A stretch of DNA of 64,000 nt from Actinomyces weissii. Lineage in GTDB: Bacteria > Actinomycetota > Actinomycetes > Actinomycetales > Actinomycetaceae. Below the pieces are notes generated by a model. That model searched no databases. It was not told the origin of the DNA and was given only the letters and a program-made list of their open reading frames with translations. The stretch spans positions 682,001-746,000 of the forward strand of contig NZ_CP066802.1 in assembly GCF_016598775.1 (NCBI RefSeq), given 5' to 3'. Positions 9,975 through 19,884 of the stretch are shown one piece after another. Numbering within the stretch: the stretch's first letter is position 1; each line of letters begins with the position of its first letter. The translations under genes and the position numbers were made by a program.

Positions 9975-11510
9975 ATGGCGGTAGACACCACGCAGACGCC
10001 GCTGCTGGAGGCCCAGGGGATCACCAAGCGCTTTCCGGGCGTGCTGGCCCTCGACGACGTCCAGTTCACCCTGCGGCCCGGGGAGGTCCACTCCCTGGTC
10101 GGTGAGAACGGTGCTGGCAAGTCCACGCTGATGAAGGTCCTGGGAGGTATCCACCGGCCCGACGCAGGCGTGCTGCGCCTGAACGGGGTGGAGACCACCA
10201 TCCACGGGCCCCTGGACGCCCAGTCCAAGGGCATCTCGATCATCCACCAGGAGCTCAACCTCATGCCCGACCTGACGGTCGAGCAGAACATCTTCTTCGG
10301 CCGGGAGCAGTACGAGGGCATCCGCTTCAACCTCTCCCCGTCCAAGATGCGCAAGGAGACCAAGGAGCTCCTGGAGCGCGTGGGCCTGCACCTGGACCCG
10401 GACGCCCGCGTAGGCGACCTGACGGTAGCCACCCAGCAGATGGTGGAGATCGCCAAGGCCCTGTCCTTCGAGGCCAAGGTCCTCATCATGGACGAGCCGA
10501 CAGCGGCCCTGACGGACCGGGAGACCGAGGCCCTGTTCAAGGTTATGGAGGACTTCGTCAAGCCCGACACCGCCATCGTCTACATCTCCCACCGCATGAA
10601 CGAGATCAAGCGGGTCTCCGACACGATCACCGTCATGCGTGACGGCCGCTGGGTCTCCACCGGCCCCGCCGCAGACCTGAGCATCGACGACATCATCGAG
10701 AAGATGGTGGGGCGGCGTATCGAGTCGAATATCCGCCCGCAGCCGGGGGACCCCGACGCTGAGGTGGTCCTCAAGGTCGAGGGCCTGTGCACCAAGAAGC
10801 TCCTCAAGGACGTCAGCTTCGAGCTGCGCCGTGGCGAGATCCTGGGCTTTGCGGGACTGGTGGGCGCGGGTCGTACCGAGACCGCGCGAGCCCTGATCGG
10901 CGCCGACCCCAAGACCGCCGGGCGCGTGGAGATCGAGGGGCGGGAGGTCAACATCAAGTCCCCCGAGGACGCGGTCAAGCACTCCCTGGCCTACCTGTCC
11001 GAGGACCGTAAGCGCTACGGCCTGCTGCTGGACAAGGACCTGGTGCTCAACACGGCCCTGCCCTCCTACCGCATCTGGTCGCGGGGCATCGTGGTGGACG
11101 ACTCCCAGGCCGTGGGCACCGCCGCGCGCTATATCGACCGCCTGCGCGTCAAGACCCCCTCCGCGCGGCAGCGGGCCAAGAACCTCTCCGGTGGCAACCA
11201 GCAGAAGGTCGTGATCGGCAAGTGGCTGGCCCGTGACTGCGACATCCTCATCTTCGACGAGCCGACCCGCGGTATCGACGTCGGCGCGAAGGACGAGATC
11301 TACGACCTGCTGAACCAGCTGGCCGCCCAGGGCAAGTCCATCATCGTCATCTCCTCTGAGATCCCCGAGGTGCTACGCCTCGCCCAGAGGATCGTCGTCA
11401 TGTGGGAGGGCCGGGTCACCGGCACCATCAGCAACGACGAAGCCACCCAGAACTCAATCATGGCGCTGGCCACCGGCCAGGCCGGCACGAAGACGAAGGA
11501 GTCAGCGTGA
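9975..11510 (+). CDS. Sugar (probable inositol) ABC importer, duplicated ATPase subunit
   Basis: This 511-residue protein has two fused nucleotide-binding domains, as in RbsA/MglA/IatA. Domain 1 has Walker A GENGAGKST near residue 43 and Walker B LIMDEPTAAL. Domain 2 begins near residue 260; its Walker A is degenerate (GLVGAGRTE) while the signature LSGGNQQKV and Walker B LIFDEPTRGID are intact, which is normal for this family. It powers import with the permease and binding protein that follow. The start has GGAAGGAGGAGG upstream and the stop overlaps the permease GTG by 4 bp. The inositol substrate is inferred from the operon. Confidence 0.92.
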   Translation: MAVDTTQTPLLEAQGITKRFPGVLALDDVQFTLRPGEVHSLVGENGAGKSTLMKVLGGIHRPDAGVLRLNGVETTIHGPLDAQSKGISIIHQELNLMPDLTVEQNIFFGREQYEGIRFNLSPSKMRKETKELLERVGLHLDPDARVGDLTVATQQMVEIAKALSFEAKVLIMDEPTAALTDRETEALFKVMEDFVKPDTAIVYISHRMNEIKRVSDTITVMRDGRWVSTGPAADLSIDDIIEKMVGRRIESNIRPQPGDPDAEVVLKVEGLCTKKLLKDVSFELRRGEILGFAGLVGAGRTETARALIGADPKTAGRVEIEGREVNIKSPEDAVKHSLAYLSEDRKRYGLLLDKDLVLNTALPSYRIWSRGIVVDDSQAVGTAARYIDRLRVKTPSARQRAKNLSGGNQQKVVIGKWLARDCDILIFDEPTRGIDVGAKDEIYDLLNQLAAQGKSIIVISSEIPEVLRLAQRIVVMWEGRVTGTISNDEATQNSIMALATGQAGTKTKESA

Positions 11511-12547
11511 GCACTGCAGCACCCGTCAAGCCGCAACAAGGCTCGGTAAAGCCGCCTATGTCCTCGATGAGCCAGGGCACCGACCTGATGGACTTCCTCA
11601 GGCGCCACGCCTCCCAGGTCCTGGTGCTGGTCTCGGAGCTTGTCCTGATCGTGGTGTTCTCGATCGCGAGCCCCTACTTCTTCCAGCTCTCCAACTTCTC
11701 GGCGCTGCTGCTGGACGCCTCCGTGTACGTCCTGCTGGCCCTGGGACTGACCTTCGTGATCGCCACCGGCGGTATCGACCTGACCCCCGGCTTCGGTATC
11801 GCCTTCACCTCGGTGTGCCTGGCGGTGGTCATGCGAGAGGCTGCGAAAGCCGGGCTGGGCACCCCGCTGGTGATCTTCCTGGGAGTGCTGGTGGGCCTGC
11901 TGGCAGGGGCCCTGCTGGGCACGATCAACGGCTTCCTGGTGGCCTACCTGCGTATGCAGCCCATGATCGCCACCCTGGCCATGATGCTTATCGCCTGGGG
12001 CATGGCCCTGGTCCTGTCCGGCACCTCCGCCATCCCGCTGTCCGGCTTCCCGGCCTTCCTGACCCTCGGGCAGGGGCGCACCCTCGGCGTCACCAACGCC
12101 ATGTTCCTGGTGGTGGCCGCCGCCCTGGTGGCCGCCTACCTGCTCAACCGCACCCTGATCGGACGCTACGCCCTGGCTATCGGCTCCAACGAGGAGGCCA
12201 CCCGCCTGTCCGGCGTGAACGTCAAGCGCTGGAAGCTGTACGTGTACGCCCTGGGCGGCACCTTCACCGGCCTGGCCGGTATCCTCATGGCCTCCCGCCT
12301 GGCCTCCGGCAAGCCCGACGTCGGCCAGTCCTACGAGATGTACGCCATCGCCGCCGCAGTCCTGGGCGGTGCCTCCCTGATGGGTGGCAAGGCCTCCGTC
12401 TTCGGCTCGGTGGTCGGCGCCGTCGTCATCGCCACCATCCGTAACGGCGCGGTGCTCATGGGCATCCCCGACCAGTGGCAGAAGGTGCTGCTGGGCGTGG
12501 TGGTGCTCGGGGCCGTCTACCTGGACACCCGCCGCACCGACAAGTGA
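11507..12547 (+). CDS. Sugar (probable inositol) ABC importer permease
   Basis: This 346-residue integral membrane protein of the RbsC/BPD_transp_2 family starts at a GTG in the GTGA overlap with the ATPase gene. After ~40 cytoplasmic residues come hydrophobic segments such as VLVLVSELVLIVVFSI and VYVLLALGLTFVIATGGIDL, the latter containing the conserved TGGIDLTPG motif. The coupling-helix region NEEATRLSGVNVKRWKLYVY lies near residues 225-245, and VLGGASLMGGKASVFGSVVG near 285. About eight to ten membrane helices are expected. It forms the channel through which the binding protein delivers substrate. Confidence 0.92.
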   Translation: MSTAAPVKPQQGSVKPPMSSMSQGTDLMDFLRRHASQVLVLVSELVLIVVFSIASPYFFQLSNFSALLLDASVYVLLALGLTFVIATGGIDLTPGFGIAFTSVCLAVVMREAAKAGLGTPLVIFLGVLVGLLAGALLGTINGFLVAYLRMQPMIATLAMMLIAWGMALVLSGTSAIPLSGFPAFLTLGQGRTLGVTNAMFLVVAAALVAAYLLNRTLIGRYALAIGSNEEATRLSGVNVKRWKLYVYALGGTFTGLAGILMASRLASGKPDVGQSYEMYAIAAAVLGGASLMGGKASVFGSVVGAVVIATIRNGAVLMGIPDQWQKVLLGVVVLGAVYLDTRRTDK

Positions 12548-12641
12548 CGCCGGGGCGTCCGGCCGTCCACCAAACGATCCACCCACAACCAAGAGGCCGC
12601 CTCACACCGAGGCCTCTGAGCACACAACCAAGGAGAGAACA

Positions 12642-13613
12642 ATGAGGTTCAAGAAGATACTCGGGGTCGCGGCTGCGCTCGCGATCTCCACGACCGGCTT
12701 GGCCGCCTGCGGTGGCGGCGGAGGCGGGGCGGCCGGTGACGGCAAGACCATCGCGGTGGTGGCCAAGGGCTATGCCAGCCCGTTCTGGGCGGCTGTCCGC
12801 GCGGGCTCCGAGCAGGCAGGCAAGGACCTGGGCTACACCGTGACCTTCAACGGCCCGGACACCGAGACCGACGTCCCCCGTCAGAACGACCAGCTCAACC
12901 AGGCCCTGGTGAAGCGCCCCGCTGCGCTGGTCTTCGCGGCCCTGGACTCCGACTCGCAGGGGACCGTGCTGCAGCAGTTCCAGGACGCCTCTATCCCCGT
13001 GGTGGCCTTCGACTCGGGTGTGCCGGGCTCGGAGATCCCCAAGACCACGGTGGCCACCAACAACAAGGAGGCCGCGGCTGAGGCTGCCAAGAACCTGACC
13101 GACCTGATCGGCAAGAAGGGCAAGGTGGCGATCGTCTGCCACTCGCAGACCTCGGTCACCGGTCAGGACCGGGAGAAGGGCTTCAAGGAGTGGGTGGAGA
13201 AGAACGCCCCGGAGGTCCAGATCGTGGACACCCAGTACAACAACTCCGACCAGGCCGTGGCCCAGCAGCAGGCTGCCGCTATCCTGCAGGCCAACCCTGA
13301 TCTGGTGGGTATCTTCGCCACCGACGACGACGGCGCCGTGGCCGCCGCCCAGGCCGCGGAGACCGCGGGCGTGGAGAGCACCGTCAAGATCGTGGGCTTC
13401 GACTCCGGCAAGCCGCAGCTGGACCTCATCAAGAAGGGCACCATCGTCGGCTCCGTGACCCAGAACCCCTACGAGATGGGCTACCAGGCCGTGGTCGCCG
13501 CGGACAAGGTCCTCAAGGGCGAGAGCCTGGAGAAGTTCATCGACTCCGGCTTCTACTGGTACGACAAGAGCAACCTGGACGACGAGAAGATCAAGAAGGC
13601 CGTCTACGAGTGA
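12642..13613 (+). CDS. Sugar-binding lipoprotein of the inositol-type ABC importer
   Basis: This 323-residue periplasmic-binding-protein-like lipoprotein (Peripla_BP_4/RbsB type) has a basic start (MRFKK), a hydrophobic core and the lipobox LAAC near residue 23, followed by a Gly-rich linker. The mature domain opens with KTIAVVAKGYASPFWAAVRAGSEQAGKDLG and has the hinge segments AALVFAALDSD, VVAFDSGVPGS, GIFATDDDGAVAAAQAA and IVGFDSGKPQLDLIKKG, where Asp and Phe residues contact sugars. It is anchored outside the membrane and feeds the permease. GGAGAG lies 7 bp before the ATG. It lies 94 bp after the permease gene and ends at a terminator. Confidence 0.92.
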   Translation: MRFKKILGVAAALAISTTGLAACGGGGGGAAGDGKTIAVVAKGYASPFWAAVRAGSEQAGKDLGYTVTFNGPDTETDVPRQNDQLNQALVKRPAALVFAALDSDSQGTVLQQFQDASIPVVAFDSGVPGSEIPKTTVATNNKEAAAEAAKNLTDLIGKKGKVAIVCHSQTSVTGQDREKGFKEWVEKNAPEVQIVDTQYNNSDQAVAQQQAAAILQANPDLVGIFATDDDGAVAAAQAAETAGVESTVKIVGFDSGKPQLDLIKKGTIVGSVTQNPYEMGYQAVVAADKVLKGESLEKFIDSGFYWYDKSNLDDEKIKKAVYE

Positions 13614-13669
13614 CCGGCGGCTGGTAGCACGTCCCTGGCCAGGCGTCCACCGCCCTGGCAGGTGACTCA

Positions 13670-13706
13670 GGTGGCCCCTTCCCGGGTTTCTCGGGGAGGG
13701 GCCACC
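13670..13706 (+). terminator. Hairpin terminator after the ABC importer operon
   Basis: A 14-bp stem, GGTGGCCCCTTCCC (13670-13683) with GGGGAGGGGCCACC (13693-13706), has one mismatch and a 9-base loop. Confidence 0.7.
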
Positions 13707-13788
13707 GGCTGTCTGCACAAGGTCTGCGCCGGAAAACCAGGGCTGGTGGCTTGTGGGAGATCCTGGGTGAGCCTGAGTTACCGCTTAA

Positions 13789-13822
13789 ATGTCCTAACAA
13801 ATAGTGCTGGCTGGCGTAGACT
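13789..13822 (+). promoter_or_regulatory. Alcohol dehydrogenase promoter with TGT-N4-ACA operator
   Basis: ATGTCCTAACAAA (13789-13801) carries the shared inositol operator core. A -35-like CTAACA (13794-13799) inside it stands 17 bp before the -10 TAGACT (13817-13822), so operator and -35 overlap as at iolG. Confidence 0.6.
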
Positions 13823-13874
13823 CGTAGGACAGACGGCAGACGCAACGGGGCGCCTGCCGGGAAGGGTCACGCAT

Positions 13875-15017
13875 ATGAGCCAGCAAGCCACCACCGTCCC
13901 TGGGACCATGCGCGCCGCCGTGCTGCGCGACATCACCAAAGGCCTCCAGGTAGAGACCATCCGCACCCCCCGGCCACGCTTCGGGGAGGTGCTCATCAAG
14001 GTCGCCGCCTGCGGCCTGTGCCACTCCGACCTGCACGTGATCGGCGGGGCCATCAGCTTCCCGCTGCCCGCGGTGCTGGGCCACGAGGTCACCGGCACCG
14101 TCGTCGAGCTGGGGCCCGGCAACGAGCACTCCGGCCTGCAGGTGGGCCAGCACGTGGCCGGAGGCTTCCTCATGCCCTGCGGGCAGTGCGAGGCCTGCGC
14201 CGCCGGACGCGACGAGCTGTGCGGCCCCTTCTTCGACCTCAACCGGCTCAAGGGCTGCCTCTACGACGGCCAGACCCGCCTGGCCGCCCAGGACGGCGAG
14301 CCGATCTACATGTACTCCATGGGCGGGCTGGCCGAGTACGCCGTCGTGCCCGCCACCGCCCTGGCCCCCGTGCCCGGCTCCATGGAGCTGGTGCCCGCCG
14401 CCATCCTGGGGTGCGCCGCCATGACCGGCTTCGGGGCCGTGCGCCGCGGCGCCGACCTGCGCTACGGCGAGACCGTGGCCGTGGTGGCGGTCGGGGGAGT
14501 GGGCACCAACATCGTCCAGATCGCCTCCGTGTTCGGGGCCAGTCAGGTCATCGCCATCGACGTCGACGACGAGAAGCTGGAGCCGATGCGGGCCTACGGC
14601 GCCACCGCCGTCATCAACTCCGCCACTCAGGACGCCCGCGCGGAGGTCCTCCGGCTCACCGGCGGACGCGGCGTGGACGTCTCCTTCGAGGCCCTGGGGG
14701 TGCCCGACACCTGGAAGACCGCCCTGGACGTGCTGGCCGACGGCGGCCGCATGGTGCCCATCGGCCTGGGGGCAGGCGTACAGACGGCCGGGGTGGAGAT
14801 CAACCGCACCGTGCGCCGCTCCCAGCGCATCCTGGGCTCCTACGGGGCGCGCACCCGCCAGGACCTGCCCGCCGTGGTGGACCTGGCCGCGCGCGGCGTC
14901 ATCAACTACCGCGACGTCGTCTCCCGCCGCTTCTCGCTGGAGCAGGCCGGGCAGGGCTACGAGGCCCTGCGCCACCGCCAGGTGCAGGGGCGGGCCGTGG
15001 TGGACATGAGCCTGTGA
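13875..15017 (+). CDS. Zinc-dependent alcohol/polyol dehydrogenase of the inositol regulon
   Basis: This 380-residue medium-chain dehydrogenase has the catalytic zinc site in CGLCHSDLH (residues ~50-58) and GHEVTG (~75), structural-zinc cysteines in CGQCEACAAGRDELC (~100-114), and a Rossmann motif VAVGGVGTNIVQIA (~205). It oxidises an alcohol to an aldehyde or ketone with NAD(P). Position and the TGT-N4-ACA operator place it in the inositol regulon, so oxidation of an inositol isomer (for example scyllo-inositol) is plausible but unproven. The ATG at 13875 has GGAAGGG 9 bp upstream. It converges on iolE across a terminator. Confidence 0.8.
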   Translation: MSQQATTVPGTMRAAVLRDITKGLQVETIRTPRPRFGEVLIKVAACGLCHSDLHVIGGAISFPLPAVLGHEVTGTVVELGPGNEHSGLQVGQHVAGGFLMPCGQCEACAAGRDELCGPFFDLNRLKGCLYDGQTRLAAQDGEPIYMYSMGGLAEYAVVPATALAPVPGSMELVPAAILGCAAMTGFGAVRRGADLRYGETVAVVAVGGVGTNIVQIASVFGASQVIAIDVDDEKLEPMRAYGATAVINSATQDARAEVLRLTGGRGVDVSFEALGVPDTWKTALDVLADGGRMVPIGLGAGVQTAGVEINRTVRRSQRILGSYGARTRQDLPAVVDLAARGVINYRDVVSRRFSLEQAGQGYEALRHRQVQGRAVVDMSL

Positions 15018-15033
15018 GCCGCCGTTAGCAAGG

Positions 15034-15082
15034 ACGGCGCCCACCGCCCGGCTAAGAGCTAGCCGAGGCTGGTGGGCGCCGT
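15034..15082. terminator. Bidirectional terminator between the dehydrogenase gene and iolE
   Basis: ACGGCGCCCACC (15034-15045) pairs with GGTGGGCGCCGT (15071-15082), with a further inner CCGGCTA/TAGCCG stem. It lies between convergent genes and can serve both. Confidence 0.7.
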
Positions 15083-15123
15083 CGTCTGACAGCGGGGCCT
15101 GCCCCCCCGTCAGGCCGGGGGCC

Positions 15124-16050
15124 TCAGAGCGGCAGCAGCTGGGACTCGATGTAGGCGCGGGCCTTGAGCGCGTACTCGTGCGGGTTAGCCACCGCCGGGT
15201 CCTGCTCGGCCTCAACCAGGATCCACTGCTGGTAGCCGTGCTCCAGCAGGAGCCTGTAGGGCTCGGTGAAGTCGATGCAGCCGTCGCCCGGGACCGTGAA
15301 CATGCCGTTCATGAAGGAGTCCAGGAAGGAGCGCTCCGCCGCCCGGGACTCCGCCAGCTTCTCCGGGCGCACGTCCTTGAAGTGCACGTGCTTGACCCGG
15401 TCGATGGTGGCCTCCAGCAGGCCCATCACGTCGCCGTCGCCCACGTAGGCGTGGCCGGTGTCGAACAGCAGCGAGACCTTGGCGGGGTCGGTCAGCTCCA
15501 TGAGCCGGACGGTCTCCTCCTTGGTCTGCACCACCGTGCCCAGGTGGTGGTGGTAGACGAGCTCCAGGCCGTGCTCGTGGGCCACCTCACCCAGGCGGTT
15601 CAGCCCCGCAGCCAGCACCGGCCACTCCTCCTCGGTGAGCACCGGCTTGTTGGTAAAGATGCACACGTCCCGCCTGCCCTGCACCGAGCCGGTCTGCTCG
15701 GAGACGACCACCCGCGTGGCCCCCAGGTACTGCAGGTACTCGCAGGTGGCGGTGAACTCCGGCAGCACCGCCTCCACGCCGTCGCGGAGGATGAAGGAGG
15801 AGAACCACTGGGCCACGACCTGGATGCCGCGCGCCTGCGCCCGCTCCCTGACCACCTCCCGGGCCGGGAAGAAGCCGGCGCACTCGGTGCCGCGGTAGCC
15901 GGTGTCCGCCAGGTCCAGGAGCATGTCCTCCAAGGTGTTGTAGGCGCCGACCTCCGGTATGTCGTCATTGCGCCAGGAGATGGGGTGCATGCCCCAGCTG
16001 ATGCCGTGGGGGTCGGTGATGGCGGTAGCCGGGTCTAGGCGGAAGGTCAT
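15124..16050 (-). CDS. iolE: Myo-inosose-2 dehydratase (IolE)
   Basis: This 308-residue xylose-isomerase-like TIM barrel dehydrates scyllo-inosose to the cyclic dione used by IolD. It opens with the diagnostic GISWGMHPISWRNDDIPE. Metal-site residues are seen in LELVYHHHLGT (~165-175), SLLFDTGHAYVGDGD (~200-215) and VKHVHFKDVR (~230-240), plus the late WILVEAEQDP glutamate. Length fits the family. AGGAG precedes the ATG. It is read opposite to the rest of the pathway and has its own operator at about 16.12 kb. Confidence 0.94.
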   Translation of the reverse strand: MTFRLDPATAITDPHGISWGMHPISWRNDDIPEVGAYNTLEDMLLDLADTGYRGTECAGFFPAREVVRERAQARGIQVVAQWFSSFILRDGVEAVLPEFTATCEYLQYLGATRVVVSEQTGSVQGRRDVCIFTNKPVLTEEEWPVLAAGLNRLGEVAHEHGLELVYHHHLGTVVQTKEETVRLMELTDPAKVSLLFDTGHAYVGDGDVMGLLEATIDRVKHVHFKDVRPEKLAESRAAERSFLDSFMNGMFTVPGDGCIDFTEPYRLLLEHGYQQWILVEAEQDPAVANPHEYALKARAYIESQLLPL

Positions 16051-16112
16051 GTCGGTCTCCTAGGTATGCGTGGGAGGCAGGGCCTCCCCGAGCCTCATTG
16101 CTCGTCAAGGAG

Positions 16113-16133
16113 AGTCTAAATTGTCAGGACTAA
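16113..16133 (-). promoter_or_regulatory. iolE promoter with TGT-N4-AC operator
   Basis: Plus-strand AATTGTCAGGACTAAT (16119-16133 region) matches the inositol operator with one change in the right half (ACT for ACA). A minus-strand -10 TAGACT (16113-16118) abuts it, so the operator would sit in the promoter spacer. Confidence 0.5.
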
Positions 16134-16170
16134 TGTGGTCCAGGTTCTGGGGTGAGGAGACTCGCGGCGC

Positions 16171-16449
16171 TCAGTCCAGGTCCAGCAGGCGGGTGAGCTT
16201 CTCCCCGCCCAGGAACAGCGCCCCCAGCAGACCGGTGGCCCCCAGCAGCGTCAGTGCCGAGGTGCCGGTCAGCAGGCCGACGCCGGTCACCGCGCCCGCC
16301 AGCAGGGCCAGGGACGTGACCACCAGCAGCAGCCTGCGCACCGCGCCGGCAGGGACCTCGGGGGCCGGGTTGAAGGCGTCGCGCTCAGAGAGGTCGATCG
16401 AGCTGAGCACCGACTGGGCGGTAACCAGGGGGGTGTCGGCGGTGGTCAT
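16171..16449 (-). CDS. Small two-helix membrane protein, unknown function
   Basis: At 92 residues, the protein has a soluble N-terminal half (TTADTPLVTAQSVLSSIDLS) and two hydrophobic segments, LLLVVTSLALLAGAVTGVGL and SALTLLGATGLLGALFLGG, ending in a charged tail (EKLTRLLDLD). An earlier in-frame start at 16542 exists, but the ATG at 16449 directly follows repeated AGGAG boxes and gives a more protein-like N-terminus. I recognise no family. It lies between iolE and guaA with no obvious partner. Confidence 0.55.
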   Translation of the reverse strand: MTTADTPLVTAQSVLSSIDLSERDAFNPAPEVPAGAVRRLLLVVTSLALLAGAVTGVGLLTGTSALTLLGATGLLGALFLGGEKLTRLLDLD

Positions 16450-16629
16450 CTGCTCCTGCTCCTGCGCTCGCGGCAGAAGCGGCGGGCCGCGTCCTGCACG
16501 GCTCCGTACCAGGGCGGGACTGCCCTGTTTTTGACGTGTCAAACCCTAGGGAGGCGGGTGCGTGCCCGTCCAGTTCCGGGGCTGTGAACTGCGTCCTGTG
16601 CCTGCCGCCACAGGGGCAGCCAGCCAGTT

Positions 16630-16641
16630 TATACTCGCCGG
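16630..16641 (+). promoter_or_regulatory. guaA -10 element, leaderless arrangement
   Basis: TATACT (16630-16635) ends six bases before the GTG start, so transcription should begin at the start codon. No Shine-Dalgarno sequence is present. Confidence 0.65.
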
Positions 16642-18242
<1,601 letters not shown>

Positions 18243-18256
18243 ACCTGGTGCTGACG

Positions 18257-18294
18257 CCTCGCCCCGCCGTCCGGACACCGACGGCGGGGCGAGG
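18257..18294 (+). terminator. Strong hairpin terminator after guaA
   Basis: A perfect 15-bp stem, CCTCGCCCCGCCGTC (18257-18271) with its complement at 18280-18294, has an 8-base loop and is followed by TCTTGCT. Confidence 0.8.
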
Positions 18295-18337
18295 TCTTGC
18301 TGTGGGTGGGGCCGCCTGGGCCTGTGGGCGGCCCTGC

Positions 18338-18470
18338 GGCCATCTGACGCAGCGGAAACCGGCCATCTGACGCAGCGGAAACCGGCCATCTGACGCAGCG
18401 GAAACCGGCCATCTGACGCAGCGGAAACCGGCCATCTGACGCAGCGGAAACCGGCCATCTGACGCAACGG
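18338..18470 (+). repeat. 23-bp tandem repeats, five exact copies plus a partial sixth
   Basis: Units start at 18338, 18361, 18384, 18407 and 18430, each beginning GGCCATCTGACGCAGCGG and ending AAACC; a sixth (18453-18470) diverges at GCAACGG. The array ends two bases before the -10 TATACT of the next gene, so it covers the -35 and upstream region. It looks like a set of phased protein-binding sites. Confidence 0.9.
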
Positions 18471-18472
18471 AG

Positions 18473-18478
18473 TATACT
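18473..18478 (+). promoter_or_regulatory. -10 element of the DUF4143 ATPase gene
   Basis: TATACT directly follows the 23-bp repeat array and lies 34 bases before the chosen start, leaving a short leader with GGAGGT. Confidence 0.55.
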
Positions 18479-18512
18479 TGTCCTTGATTTTGCAATGTTT
18501 CCGGAGGTCATG

Positions 18513-19793
18513 ATGTCGTCAACCTACATCCCGCGCACCATCGACAAGGTGATCAGTGAGCTGCTTGCCGTCAGCGGTGCTGTCCAGGTCAAGGGCCCCA
18601 AGTGGTGCGGCAAGACGGAGACCTCCAGGCAGCACGCCCGCTCGACCCTCTACCTGCAGGACCCTGACCGCAGCGCCTCGTACCTGGCTTTGGCGGACGT
18701 TAAGCCCTCGAGGCTCCTGGAGGGGGCCGTACCGCGACTTATAGACGAGTGGCAGATGGCGCCCCAGCTGTGGGACGCCGTGCGTTTCACGGTGGACCAG
18801 CGGGCGGAGCCGGGTCAGTTCATCCTCACCGGCTCCTCGACTCCTACGGTTACCGGTGCGCACTCTGGGGTCGGGCGGATCGTGCCAGTCACTATGAGGA
18901 CGATGACCCTGGCTGAGTCTGGGGACTCCACCACGGAGATATCGCTACAGGCGCTGTTCGACGGAGCGACGGGCAGCTCAGACGTTGTCGGCCTGGCCAA
19001 GGCAGATGTCGAGGACCTGGCTTGGCTCCTGTGCAGAGGCGGCTGGCCCGCTGCGGTAACCGCCTCAGGCTCAACCCGAGGAGCCGCCACCAGGCTCGCA
19101 AGAAGCTACGTAGAGGTGCTGATCGACTCAGACGTCTCCCGTCTGGATGGCGTCACCCGCAGCTCTGCACGTATGCGTGCGCTCATGCGCGCATACGCGC
19201 GCCACGTCTCCACACAGGCATCCCAGAAGACGATCGCCGCTGACCTGGCCGCCGACGAGGGCGCCATGTCACCCAACACCGTCAGTGACTACCTGGACGC
19301 CCTGACCCGTGCCTTCGTCATAGAGGACCTGCCTGCCTGGAGTCCCGCGCTGCGCTCGCGGACGGTCCTGCGCACCAGCCCTACCCGACACTTCACGGAC
19401 CCTTCTATCGGTGCTGCCGTGATGCGCTGGAGCCCGGCCGACCTGCTCCGCGACACTGAGACGCTGGGGCTGTACTTTGAGTCGTTCTGCGTCAGGGACC
19501 TGCGCGTGTACGCGCAGGCTGCCGACGGGACGGTCGCGCACTACCGTGACAAGACCGGGCTGGAGGCTGACATAGTCATCACCCTTGCCGACGGCCGCTG
19601 GGCCCCTGTAGAGGTCAAGCTGGGGTCTCGGCAGGTAGACGATGCCGCGCGAAACCTCCTGCGCCTGCGCGAGCGTGTGGACACTGGGCGGATGGGGGAG
19701 CCTTCCTTCCTGGCCGTCGTCACCGCCGGGGCCACGGCCTATCGCCGTGATGACGGCGTCCTCGTCATTCCTCTTGCTTGCCTGGGGCCGTGA
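18513..19793 (+). CDS. AAA ATPase with DUF4143 (AAA_14 family)
   Basis: At 426 residues, the protein has an N-terminal ATPase with Walker A-like GPKWCGKTET (~28) and the IDEWQMAPQLWDAVR motif (~75-90), and a C-terminal DUF4143 nuclease-like region with YFESFCVRDLRVYA, GTVAHYRDKTGLEADIVI and WAPVEVKLGSRQ, whose E-D-EVK pattern resembles restriction-like nucleases. Family function is unknown. The start at 18513 (or the adjacent ATG 18510) follows GGAGGT. It stands alone behind the 23-bp repeat array, and members of this family are often mobile or variably present. Confidence 0.85.
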   Translation: MSSTYIPRTIDKVISELLAVSGAVQVKGPKWCGKTETSRQHARSTLYLQDPDRSASYLALADVKPSRLLEGAVPRLIDEWQMAPQLWDAVRFTVDQRAEPGQFILTGSSTPTVTGAHSGVGRIVPVTMRTMTLAESGDSTTEISLQALFDGATGSSDVVGLAKADVEDLAWLLCRGGWPAAVTASGSTRGAATRLARSYVEVLIDSDVSRLDGVTRSSARMRALMRAYARHVSTQASQKTIAADLAADEGAMSPNTVSDYLDALTRAFVIEDLPAWSPALRSRTVLRTSPTRHFTDPSIGAAVMRWSPADLLRDTETLGLYFESFCVRDLRVYAQAADGTVAHYRDKTGLEADIVITLADGRWAPVEVKLGSRQVDDAARNLLRLRERVDTGRMGEPSFLAVVTAGATAYRRDDGVLVIPLACLGP

Positions 19794-19872
19794 ACCGTTC
19801 CCTGGTTCGCAGCGCGTTCCGCCTGGCGGAAGCACCTGCCTGCAACACCGCTGCACGCGGCCGCTGATGGCG

Positions 19873-19884
19873 CACTATGGGGGC
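19873..19884 (+). promoter_or_regulatory. -10-like element, leaderless arrangement, DUF2974 gene
   Basis: CACTAT (19873-19878) ends six bases before the ATG at 19885, the same spacing as guaA and nagA. The first base departs from TANNNT. Confidence 0.4.

Noticed and set aside
8757..10982. A 741-codon minus-strand frame across iolG and the ABC ATPase
   Set aside because: Shadow composition; the plus-strand genes have full motifs and ribosome sites.
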